Below, one piece after another: positions 23,128-30,507 of a DNA stretch of 32,311 nucleotides. Below the pieces are notes generated by a model, which saw nothing but the letters and a program-made list of their open reading frames with translations, ran no database searches and was not told the origin of the DNA. The position numbers and the translations under genes were made by a program. The stretch is from NCBI GenBank assembly GCA_963204975.1, contig CAUJJC010000053.1, forward strand, positions 1-32,311, given 5' to 3'. How positions within the stretch are numbered: position 1 is the first letter of the stretch; the number at the start of each line of letters is the position of its first letter. This DNA comes from Verrucomicrobiota bacterium. GTDB taxonomy: Bacteria > Verrucomicrobiota > Verrucomicrobiia > Verrucomicrobiales > Verrucomicrobiaceae.

Positions 23128-24729
23128 CTACTTGGCAGCGGCACCTTCCTTGAAGGCGTAGAGGTGCGTGTGGGTGCTGATGTAGAGCACGCCATTGGCT
23201 GCCACCGGTGTGCCCATCACAGGGGATGGAAATTCCACGCTGCCGAGTTCCTTCAGTTCTTTGCCTTCGGCGAGGATGAAGAGTTCACCCTCTTCGTTAC
23301 CGAGGTAAATCTTGCCATCGACAACGAGGGGGTTGGACCAGATGTGGCCCTTGGTGTCGAACTTCCAGTATTCCTTGCCGGTCTTGGCATCAAGGCAGAA
23401 AAGGCGTCCGGTGTAGTCGGGCATGTAAACCAAGCCGTCCTTCACGGCGGGGCTGCTGATGGTGCGCTCGACGCCCTTGAAGGTCCAGACCGGCTTGTCG
23501 GTGAGGTCACCAGAGCCGCTCGGATCAATGCAGCTCATCATGCCCACGCCTTCGCCGTGCTCAGGGTCCTGACCAATGGCGACGTAAAGCAGACCATCGT
23601 GAACCACCGGGGTAGCGATCAGTTCGGATGGACCATCATACTCGGCATACTTGCGCTTCTCGCCTTTCTCATCGACGCGATACTCCTTGGGGCAGGCATT
23701 GTATTTCCACTTCACAGGAAGCTCGGAAATTTCATCGTCCACCTTCACCTTCTCAGCGGCAGTGCCAAGGCCATACACCCAGCCATCACCAGCGGCGAAG
23801 ACGATCTGAGTTTTGCCACCCACCGTGATCGCGCAGGGGGAGGCCCAGTTGCAGTGCATGATGTTTTCACTGACCTTCAATTCTTCCGGCAGCTCGGCTT
23901 CATACTTGCCGGTTTCGGCATCGACGCAGACAAAGCTGGGAGCCGTGGGCGCAGGCAGATTGGTGTGGGACCAGTCCACACCATTGCTGGTGGCGGCATA
24001 CACTTTGCCATCGACGACGAGCGGGTAGTTCGAAGCGATATTGTGGGGGAACACGCCGAGTTCCTTGCGCATGTCATACACCCAGAGGATGTCGGCATCG
24101 GTGCTGTCCGTCTCGACGGGCGTGATCTTGCCGTCCTTGTCAGGAGCGGCCATGTATTTGGACTCGTCCTGGAAGCCCTGGTTGCCGTCTTCCAGCCCCT
24201 TGGTGTCCATGCACATGATCTCGCAGCGATTGGTGATCACGAAGGCCTTGTCACCAACGATGGTCGGAGTGGAGCACATGCCGAGGAATTCCCAGTCAGA
24301 CACCTTGCCCGCTCCGAGCTTGGGCGCAGCGAGCTGCCACTTGAAGGCACCCGTCTTTTCATCGAAGCACATGACGACGCCACGGTCTCCGATGTGCTTG
24401 GGATTACGGGGCGACTCGTTGTTCGTGCCAACGAAGATCTGGCCGTTGCTGACCGTGCAGGTGCCGTAGGTTTGGGAGCCGAGCTTGGCCACCCAGAGAC
24501 AGTTCTTGGTAGTGGCAAGGTCAATGTCTTCGCTACCGGCTTTCTTCTTGCCCGGATCGAAAGCGACAGGCATGCCCTTTTCGGAGGAAACGAAGTTGCG
24601 CTCGTTCTTGCCGCCCCACTGAGTCCAATCACCCGCCTTGGCAGGCTCGGCGTTTAATTCGAGGAAGGAGAAGACCGAGAGTCCAGCGACGACGGTAAGC
24701 CCCAAGGAGAGAGTTTTTGCATTCATCAT
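23128..24729 (-). CDS. exported PQQ-like beta-propeller protein, 533 residues
   Basis: A secreted protein with an N-terminal signal segment (LSLGLTVVAGLSVFSFLELNA), then GDWTQWGGKNERN and a full propeller of PQQ-type repeats, visible as recurring units such as VVDGKVYAATSNG, VVHDGLLYVAIG, LVYMPDYTGRLFCLDAKTG, IYLGNEEGELFILAEG and GVLYISTHTHLYAF. In other organisms such folds serve as outer-membrane scaffolds (BamB-like) or PQQ dehydrogenases; I see no reliable catalytic site and leave the function open. It lies 36 bases downstream of a larger paralogue on the same strand, so the two form one transcript that ends at the terminator at 23068-23096. Both ATG 24729 and ATG 24726 could start it. 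Confidence 0.88.
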   Translation of the reverse strand: MMNAKTLSLGLTVVAGLSVFSFLELNAEPAKAGDWTQWGGKNERNFVSSEKGMPVAFDPGKKKAGSEDIDLATTKNCLWVAKLGSQTYGTCTVSNGQIFVGTNNESPRNPKHIGDRGVVMCFDEKTGAFKWQLAAPKLGAGKVSDWEFLGMCSTPTIVGDKAFVITNRCEIMCMDTKGLEDGNQGFQDESKYMAAPDKDGKITPVETDSTDADILWVYDMRKELGVFPHNIASNYPLVVDGKVYAATSNGVDWSHTNLPAPTAPSFVCVDAETGKYEAELPEELKVSENIMHCNWASPCAITVGGKTQIVFAAGDGWVYGLGTAAEKVKVDDEISELPVKWKYNACPKEYRVDEKGEKRKYAEYDGPSELIATPVVHDGLLYVAIGQDPEHGEGVGMMSCIDPSGSGDLTDKPVWTFKGVERTISSPAVKDGLVYMPDYTGRLFCLDAKTGKEYWKFDTKGHIWSNPLVVDGKIYLGNEEGELFILAEGKELKELGSVEFPSPVMGTPVAANGVLYISTHTHLYAFKEGAAAK

Positions 24730-24765
24730 GTCAGATTACGTTCGGAGGAGGTTGAGTGTGCAGGA

Positions 24766-27060
24766 TTAGTTGTTGGGCGTCACCTTGACGTTGTCGATGA
24801 AGACGCGCTTCTGATTCTGAGGGGTGAAACCGAAGAGCCCAGGGGAGCCCTCGGTATGCACTGGGGCATTCGCTTTCTCGGAGATGGTCCAGGCTTCGGG
24901 TTCAGGCTGGCCTTTCTCCCACACCTTGGCGCGCACGGTGCCGTTTTGCTTATCGGCATCCACGAGCACCTGGGCCTTGAGCACATACCACTTGTTCGCC
25001 TCTACCTTCATGGGGGCCACTCGCTTGAAGCGGTCGAAATTGGAACTGATCTCGAGTTCATTGGCATTGCCCTTGAGCACGAAAGCATAGCGCTGGTTGA
25101 TGAGACCCACGTCACTCTTCACGCGACGGTTGCCATCGGTCATCACATCCGCTTCGATAGTGTAGTTATTCATGTCGCTGGTGCCGAGGAAGACGGTGCC
25201 GCGCTGGAAGAGCAGGCGGTCAAAGCTCTTGCCCAGAGCCTTCTCACCATCCTTGTCCATGACTTGGAACTTGAAACGAGCACCGATCCAAGGGAGTGGC
25301 GGATAGGCGAACTTGTATTCAGGGTTGGCGGAATCGGCGGCGAAAATCTCGGTCAACTCAGCCTTGTTGAAGTCCTGCTGGAAAGGCGGCTTGAGCAGCA
25401 CACGGCCACGCACGGTGCCAAAGAGCCCGCTGCCATCGGTCGCCTTGAACGCACCAGCACCCATCTTGGCATCGGCATTGGCGACGAGTTCATTGGCCTC
25501 GTTGAACTTCGCATCTTCGATCTTCGCCTTCACCTTGGCAGTCGGAGGAATGAAAGTCTCCCACTTCACGCCCTTCGCCTCGCCCACCACATTACCAGCG
25601 GCATCAATGGTGCGGACCTTGAAGTTCACCTTCTCGCCAGGAAACACGACGAACTCGGCAGGCACCACCTGAAGGGCGACTGCGGGGCCTTTCGTCGCGG
25701 GTGCGGGAGCAGGCACGTCATCGGTCTTCACGCTCGTGGCATTGATCTTGAAGCTGTAGAGCTTTTCAGTGGAGTGAACCAGCAAGTTGCCATTCGCGAT
25801 GGACACTGCGCCGATGCAATTGCCTTCCAGTTTGATCTTTTGCAGTTGCTTGCCGTCCTTCGCATCCAGGACGAACACCGCGCCTTCCATCAGCGGAGCG
25901 AAGACATAACCATCAGCGTAGGCCGGGGAGGAATGCGTGTTGCCATTCGAGACCTTGGATTCCCAGACGATTGTTCCGTCGTTGGCGTTCACGGCCACAA
26001 CTGAGCCTGTGTCGGTGATTTGAATCACATGATCGCCCACCAGGATGGGACTGCCGGAACCTGAAGAGAAGGGCTGACGCCAGACTTCATTGGCCTTCCA
26101 GGCATCCTTGTCGATGGCGTTGTCGAAGATGAGCTGATCTTTCACGACCTTGGCCGGGGCCTTGGCGCACACCATACGGCCCTTGTCTGCGGTATCGACG
26201 TTCTCGTCACCATGGATGGCGATCACCTTGCCACTGTGAAGCACGACCGTGGCATTGGCTCCCGCCTTCGCGAACTTGTGACGCCAGATCGGCTTGCCGG
26301 TCAAGGCGTTGGCGCAGACCATGTTGCCGCAACCCGTGGCTGCATAGAAAACGCGCTTGCCATCCAAGGTATCAAAAATAGGATGACTGAAAGAGCTGTC
26401 CTGAGGAGGTGTTTCACCCGGCGTGCTGGCCCAGACGAGTTCACCCGTGATCTTGTCGAAGCCATAGAAGCGGTCGGCAGCAGGGCCGTCAGCGCCCCAG
26501 TTGGCCGTGATGCCGCGGACGATGACGAGATCGCCCTCAATGGCAGGCGCACCTACTTTGGAGTTCGGGAAAGTCATGCGGCCCAGCTTCTCCATCAGCG
26601 AGTGGCGGAAGATTTCTTTGCCTGAAAAATCCCAGCAGCCAAACACGCCGTAAGCCGTCAGCAGATACACACGCTTTGAAGCGGGATCGACGGTGGCAGC
26701 ACCGATGGCGTAGCGATTGTAAACCGTGTCGCTGATGAAATCCTTGATCTGCACTTCCCAGAGCTTTTGGCCGCTCTTTTCATCAAGGCAGGTCAATACT
26801 TCGATGAGTTCCTCCTTGGTGCCGAGGTAACCGAAGGCAAACACCTTGCCCTCGCACACCACCGGAGTGCCACGCGACTGGCTCGCATAGGTCCAACTAG
26901 GCTGCTCAGCGATCACCTTGCCGGCTTTCATTTCATCGGAGGGCACGTAGTGCTCAGCGCTGACGCCATTCTGGTAGGGGCCGCGCCAGGAAGTCCAGTC
27001 GCCCGCGAAGGCGCTCGCGCTCAGGGCAAGCAGGAGTGGAAGTGAATAGGTGATCTTCAT
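24766..27060 (-). CDS. exported PQQ-like beta-propeller with C-terminal lectin-like domain
   Basis: From ATG at 27060 the product has 764 residues. A clear signal peptide (MKITYSLPLLLALSASAFA) is followed by GDWTSWRGPYQNGV, the same opening as the downstream paralogue, and a propeller to about residue 465 with repeats such as VYLLTAYGVFGCWDFSG, MVCANALTGKPIWRH, HVIQITDTGSVVAVNANDG and VFAPLMEGAVFVLDAKDG. An Ig-like linker follows (about 490-570), then a concanavalin-like C-terminal domain (about 600-764) with NNYTIEADVM, NKWYVLKAQVL and KRVFIDNVKV, the same fold type as the DUF1080-like proteins at 3002 and 6698. The frame extends upstream to 27213, but those residues precede a normal signal peptide and are not coding. 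Confidence 0.88.
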   Translation of the reverse strand: MKITYSLPLLLALSASAFAGDWTSWRGPYQNGVSAEHYVPSDEMKAGKVIAEQPSWTYASQSRGTPVVCEGKVFAFGYLGTKEELIEVLTCLDEKSGQKLWEVQIKDFISDTVYNRYAIGAATVDPASKRVYLLTAYGVFGCWDFSGKEIFRHSLMEKLGRMTFPNSKVGAPAIEGDLVIVRGITANWGADGPAADRFYGFDKITGELVWASTPGETPPQDSSFSHPIFDTLDGKRVFYAATGCGNMVCANALTGKPIWRHKFAKAGANATVVLHSGKVIAIHGDENVDTADKGRMVCAKAPAKVVKDQLIFDNAIDKDAWKANEVWRQPFSSGSGSPILVGDHVIQITDTGSVVAVNANDGTIVWESKVSNGNTHSSPAYADGYVFAPLMEGAVFVLDAKDGKQLQKIKLEGNCIGAVSIANGNLLVHSTEKLYSFKINATSVKTDDVPAPAPATKGPAVALQVVPAEFVVFPGEKVNFKVRTIDAAGNVVGEAKGVKWETFIPPTAKVKAKIEDAKFNEANELVANADAKMGAGAFKATDGSGLFGTVRGRVLLKPPFQQDFNKAELTEIFAADSANPEYKFAYPPLPWIGARFKFQVMDKDGEKALGKSFDRLLFQRGTVFLGTSDMNNYTIEADVMTDGNRRVKSDVGLINQRYAFVLKGNANELEISSNFDRFKRVAPMKVEANKWYVLKAQVLVDADKQNGTVRAKVWEKGQPEPEAWTISEKANAPVHTEGSPGLFGFTPQNQKRVFIDNVKVTPNN

Positions 27061-27176
27061 GCAGAGAGGTAGGGTGAACCGGGGGTTAAAAGGCCCGCCA
27101 TTGTCACGATGGATGTCGGACGGGCAAATCGAAACGAGCAGCACTTCGAGCATCTTTCGGTTGGACGCGCAGGTCA

Positions 27177-27195
27177 GCCTCATCCGGGATGAGGC
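27177..27195. promoter_or_regulatory. perfect 19-base palindrome
   Basis: GCCTCATCCGGGATGAGGC (27177-27195) is an exact 9-1-9 palindrome in the 172-base gap between the peptidase stop and the propeller start, both on the minus strand. No U-run follows on either strand. It could be an operator for the propeller unit or a terminator-like hairpin after the peptidase gene. Confidence 0.45.
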
Positions 27196-27218
27196 GATTC
27201 CTGATGCGTTCACTCGCA

Positions 27219-27231
27219 GCTCGCCGCGAGC
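27219..27231. promoter_or_regulatory. perfect 13-base palindrome beside the peptidase stop
   Basis: GCTCGCCGCGAGC (27219-27231) is an exact 6-1-6 palindrome that begins two bases after the peptidase stop codon on the minus strand. It probably forms an RNA 3'-end hairpin, without a U-run. Confidence 0.35.
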
Positions 27232-27232
27232 G

Positions 27233-28234
27233 CTACTTCATGAGTGCATTGCCAGCGGCGAGATGCTTGGCGTATTCCTTCTGGCGCATCGCCACGCGAG
27301 CATGGAGAGGACGCTCAATGCCACGATGCTTGGTAGCGACGAGCGCCTTAAGCAGCGTGACCAGACCCTTCACATCGTCGAACGAGACGTATTCGGCCGC
27401 GACGGTGTTGTCTTCTGACGTGTTGTGATAGTTCCCGAGGCAGAGGGAAATTCCCGCACTGCGATGGCCGAGTGCCTGCATGGCCGAGGCCTCACACGCA
27501 CCCCGATCCAGGAGGCAACGCTGAACCCGAATCCCCTGCTCCGAAGCGGTGCGCATGAGGATCTCGACCGCTTCCGCATCAAAGACCGAAAGCCGGTCCC
27601 CGACACGAACCACAGGACCATCACCGAACTCGGCGCCATTCACAGGCCGACTTGTCTCCAGCGAGAGGAACAGGGCATCTTTACCAAACGGCCAATTCTC
27701 ACCCACATGCCAAGCACCCAGCCAGCCGATCTGTTCGGCACGAGTGAAGATCGCATACACAGTGGTCTCCAGATTGAGCTTCGCCAGTTCCCAAAACGTT
27801 GCCACGATGCTGGCGCAGCCGATCAAGTCATCGCACGCCGTGGCTTCCACTCGTCCATCTTCGATCACCACAGGGAAGTTCCAGGTCGCGATGTTGCCAC
27901 CTTTGTGAACCTTGCGCAGTCCACGCTTCAAGCCGTCGTCAATCACGGACTTGGCCACGCCGCCGAGGAACTCCCACTCATCCTTCTTGCCACCCGGCTT
28001 GCGAACAAAGGCTGGATGATCCATGTGAGCACCGAGCACCCACGCAGGACTCGCCTTGCGCTTGCCGCATTTATAGGTGGCGATCAGGTTGCCAAACTTG
28101 TCGCGCTTCAGTTTCACATTCGGACAGTCTTTGAGCAGGGCTTCGATCTCCGCGCGCACAAAGTATTCGTGAAACGGAGCCGAGGGTTGTTTGAGAATTC
28201 TCTTGAGAATCGAAGTCAGCGTTGGAACAGCCAT
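27233..28234 (-). CDS. M42-like metallo-aminopeptidase family protein
   Basis: A cytosolic protein of 333 residues from ATG at 28234 (a GTG-type extension to 28267 is unlikely). It follows the M42/M20 co-catalytic zinc peptidase pattern: PSAPFHEYFVRAEIE, KFGNLIATYKCG, GAHMDHPAFV (first metal His/Asp), a bridging Asp in ATACDDLIGCAS, FTRAEQIGWLGAW, and YHNTSEDNTVAAEYVSFDDV with the last metal His. In typical M42 enzymes the fourth motif carries two adjacent glutamates (general base and metal ligand); here it reads Glu-Gln. It may be an active enzyme with an altered ligand or a non-classical member. It is divergent from the acyltransferase, with a 42-base gap that must hold both promoters. Confidence 0.85.
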   Translation of the reverse strand: MAVPTLTSILKRILKQPSAPFHEYFVRAEIEALLKDCPNVKLKRDKFGNLIATYKCGKRKASPAWVLGAHMDHPAFVRKPGGKKDEWEFLGGVAKSVIDDGLKRGLRKVHKGGNIATWNFPVVIEDGRVEATACDDLIGCASIVATFWELAKLNLETTVYAIFTRAEQIGWLGAWHVGENWPFGKDALFLSLETSRPVNGAEFGDGPVVRVGDRLSVFDAEAVEILMRTASEQGIRVQRCLLDRGACEASAMQALGHRSAGISLCLGNYHNTSEDNTVAAEYVSFDDVKGLVTLLKALVATKHRGIERPLHARVAMRQKEYAKHLAAGNALMK

Positions 28235-28240
28235 GTGTTC

Positions 28241-28267
28241 ATTGTAGCCTGATTTTTCAAGACTCAA
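28241..28267 (-). promoter_or_regulatory. possible promoter of the M42-like peptidase gene
   Basis: On the minus strand TACAAT (28246-28241) is a strong -10; TTGAGT (28267-28262) is a possible -35 with a short 15-base spacer. Transcription would begin about at the ATG (28234), which would make a leaderless mRNA. Confidence 0.4.
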
Positions 28268-28276
28268 CCGCCCTGT

Positions 28277-29236
28277 GTGAAGAAGCTCCGTTATTTCATC
28301 GAGACCTCATCGGTCGGATTCCTGGCGTGGTCCATGCGCCGCCTTCCACGCCATGTGATCCTCGTGCTTGCCCGCATCATCGGCACTCTGGCATGGCTGG
28401 CCGACGTTCGAGGTCGCACCACCGCCACTGAAAACATCCGCGTCGCCTTCGGAGAGCTGTTCACCTGGCCAGCCCGTCATGGCATCGTCAGGCGTTGCTA
28501 CCAAAACTTCACACGCACCTTCTTCGATCTGTTCTGGGTCGGGTCGCTATCGAAGGACACCTGGCAGCAGCACTTCGTTATCGAAGCCCTTGATCCCATC
28601 GCCCTGGAAGCCACGCGAACCAAAGGAGCCGTGTGGGTCACACCACACTTCGGAAACTTCGAACTCTCCAGCATCATCTGGGGATTCGCCGGATTCCGTC
28701 ACACTATCGTGGCACAAGACTTCAAGAATCCAGCCCTCACAGACCTCTTCACCTCAGCACGACAGACCTCCGGGCACACCGTGATACCACAGCAATCCGC
28801 CATGCTGCGCCTGACCAAGGCATTGAGCCGTGGCAGCAATGCAGGGTTTCTCACGGACTTGAATGTGAGACCTGGACGCGCAGCGGCGATCATTGAGTGC
28901 TTCGGGCTCAAGACTTGCGTCACGACTCTCCACGTCATGCTCGCGCAACGGCTGGGTTTGACAATCCTGCCAGCACTCTGTTTCCCACTCGAAGACGGGC
29001 GCTACCGCGTGAAGGTCTTCCATCCGATCACGCCTCGCGTGGACGAAGAGCCGCAGATGATCGCACAGCATTGCTGGGACTTGTTTGAAAAGGAGATTCG
29101 CCAGCACCCGGAACTGTGGATGTGGATGTATAAGCACTGGCGCTATCTGCCCGATGATGAAAGCAACGAGCGCTACCCAGATTACGCCAACATCAGTCGC
29201 GCCTTTGTGAAGCTCTTGCGCGAGGGCACGATGTAG
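28277..29236 (+). CDS. LpxL/HtrB-type lysophospholipid acyltransferase
   Basis: A 319-residue inner-membrane acyltransferase that adds a secondary acyl chain to lipid A or a related acceptor. An N-terminal hydrophobic helix (HVILVLARIIGTLAWLA) is followed by the TENIRVAFGE block typical of the family, and the catalytic H-x4-E motif is His124-Glu129 in VTPHFGNFEL. Other conserved pieces are AGFLTDLNVRPGRA, FGLKTCVTTLHVMLAQRLGLTILP and a C-terminal HPELWMWMYKHWRYLPD. The start is GTG at 28277 (MKKLRYFIET). Its position after an M42-like gene and before acpP is suggestive, because acyl-ACP is the donor for this enzyme type. Confidence 0.92.
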   Translation: MKKLRYFIETSSVGFLAWSMRRLPRHVILVLARIIGTLAWLADVRGRTTATENIRVAFGELFTWPARHGIVRRCYQNFTRTFFDLFWVGSLSKDTWQQHFVIEALDPIALEATRTKGAVWVTPHFGNFELSSIIWGFAGFRHTIVAQDFKNPALTDLFTSARQTSGHTVIPQQSAMLRLTKALSRGSNAGFLTDLNVRPGRAAAIIECFGLKTCVTTLHVMLAQRLGLTILPALCFPLEDGRYRVKVFHPITPRVDEEPQMIAQHCWDLFEKEIRQHPELWMWMYKHWRYLPDDESNERYPDYANISRAFVKLLREGTM

Positions 29237-29273
29237 CCGGTCAGGCCTACGATCTGGGGCAATCGCCAAACGC

Positions 29274-29304
29274 AAAAAAGCCAGCAGGCGCACCTGCTGG
29301 CTTT
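29274..29304. terminator. rho-independent terminator, mainly for acpP
   Basis: GCCAGCAGG (29280-29288) pairs exactly with CCTGCTGGC (29293-29301) around CGCA, and the stem can extend through AAA/TTT. Six A residues at 29274-29279 give a U-run on the minus strand (acpP). On the plus strand the T-run is only TTTCT, so it may also weakly end the acyltransferase transcript. Confidence 0.82.
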
Positions 29305-29330
29305 CTCAAAGGGATGATACTCGGAAACGA

Positions 29331-29573
29331 CTACTCGCCGGAGTTCTCTTCAACGTAGCGAACCACGTCGCCAACGGACTGGAGCTTTTCAGCTTCTTCG
29401 TCCGGCACGTCGATGCCGAATTCTTCTTCGAAGGCCATGACGAGTTCGACGGTATCCAAGGAGTCGGCTCCGAGGTCTTCGATGAATTTAGCCTCGAGGG
29501 TCACTTGCTCTGGGTTCACGCCTAGTTGCTCGACGATGATGTCCCGGACTTTATCTTGGATGTTGTCTGCCAT
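29331..29573 (-). CDS. acpP: acyl carrier protein
   Basis: An 80-residue acidic helical protein that carries growing acyl chains on a phosphopantetheine arm. The start [19 protein letters not shown] and the DSL motif at [20 protein letters not shown] are diagnostic; Ser38 is the attachment site, modified by AcpS (702-1082 in this window). An upstream in-frame start at 29660 would add unrelated residues, so ATG at 29573 is chosen. There is no Shine-Dalgarno. Unlike the usual fabD-fabG-acpP-fabF cluster, neither neighbour is a fab gene: the gene before it is a small membrane protein and a terminator follows. Confidence 0.97.
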   Translation of the reverse strand: MADNIQDKVRDIIVEQLGVNPEQVTLEAKFIEDLGADSLDTVELVMAFEEEFGIDVPDEEAEKLQSVGDVVRYVEENSGE

Positions 29574-29677
29574 AATTGTTGGTTTGAGGGGTAGATGAAT
29601 CGGGCGGAGCAATAACGGCTTGTCATTTTTTGGCAAGACGAATTTCTGCGATTTTATCAAAGCCCATCAGATGCTCG

Positions 29678-30406
29678 TCACGAGGCCTTCTCGCTCGATT
29701 CTGCGGGCTCCTCAGGTTCATCTGCATCCATGCGTTTCTCGATCAGTTCCCCGTGGAAGTTGGCGATGAGTTGATCATAGACTTTCTCGCCATCCTGAAA
29801 CTTGAGGCAGTCGATCACCGCCTTCTGCACCAGGCCATCGGCACCTTCGCGATAGGACACATAGGCCAGTCCTTTGTTCTCCCACTTGCGCGCATCAATG
29901 CGGAAGGCATCCGCATGATTCACACGTCTGCCATCGGGAAGAATGAGGTGGTCGTGCTGGCCCACGAGTTTCTTGGAGCGATTGAGCAGCACGATACCGG
30001 CGATGATGAGCAGCCCAACGCCCATGGCACCGCTCCAGTAAAACTGCTGCCCGATCTCCGTCTCGGTGCGTTTCTTCGGCTTTTCGGGCCAGCCCTTCTT
30101 AGCTGCGTAAGCCGCCCAGCTCTGCGGTTCGCCCTGCTGATTGAACACGATGCCCTTGGCCTGTGCCTCGCTGCGCCAGGTATCGAGTGCCCCTGCGGCC
30201 TTCGCCTTGGCAAAGGCATCCGTCACCTCCGCCTCGTAGCGGGTGCGCTCGACCGCCATGGCATTCTCCTTGGGCCAGGACCAGGCACCATCCTTGTAAA
30301 ACCACACTGCGAAGACCAGGAACATCGCCGCCATCTGGCCATAGCGACGGTAATACCATTTCGAGACAGGGCACACAATCGGGGGGCTGGTGGAGTCGGA
30401 TGACAT
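29678..30406 (-). CDS. two-helix membrane protein, unknown function
   Basis: I do not recognise a named family. The 242-residue product has a first transmembrane helix near the N-terminus (AAMFLVFAVWF, about residues 26-36), a long charged loop containing VERTRYEAEVTDAFAKAKA and KGWPEKPKKRTETE, and a second helix (GAMGVGLLIIAGIVLL). A soluble C-terminal domain follows: LVGQHDHLILPDGRRVNHAD, IDARKWENKGLAYVSY, KAVIDCLKFQDGEKVYDQLI. That part looks like a small beta-rich domain. It starts at ATG 30406, divergent from gspF about 100 bases away, and could be part of that secretion or pseudopilus unit or an independent envelope protein. Its stop is 104 bases before the acpP start. Confidence 0.72.
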   Translation of the reverse strand: MSSDSTSPPIVCPVSKWYYRRYGQMAAMFLVFAVWFYKDGAWSWPKENAMAVERTRYEAEVTDAFAKAKAAGALDTWRSEAQAKGIVFNQQGEPQSWAAYAAKKGWPEKPKKRTETEIGQQFYWSGAMGVGLLIIAGIVLLNRSKKLVGQHDHLILPDGRRVNHADAFRIDARKWENKGLAYVSYREGADGLVQKAVIDCLKFQDGEKVYDQLIANFHGELIEKRMDADEPEEPAESSEKAS

Positions 30407-30507
30407 GCGATGACCACTGAACCAGCGAGCCGGAGCCCGGCAACTTGTTTGCCACTTCTCGCTTTCCTCTTTGAACAGTCACAACTTTCGGCTCACTATG
30501 CTAACAC

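Noticed and set aside
23164-24657. Open frame of 497 codons on the plus strand
   Set aside because: It lies wholly antisense to the 533-residue propeller gene, whose repeats, signal peptide and terminator are clear; the translation has no family motif.
30471-30502. gspF promoter from TTGAAC and TATGCT
   Set aside because: The spacer is 20 bases, too long for a normal sigma-70 promoter; kept only as a weak hint of a leaderless start.
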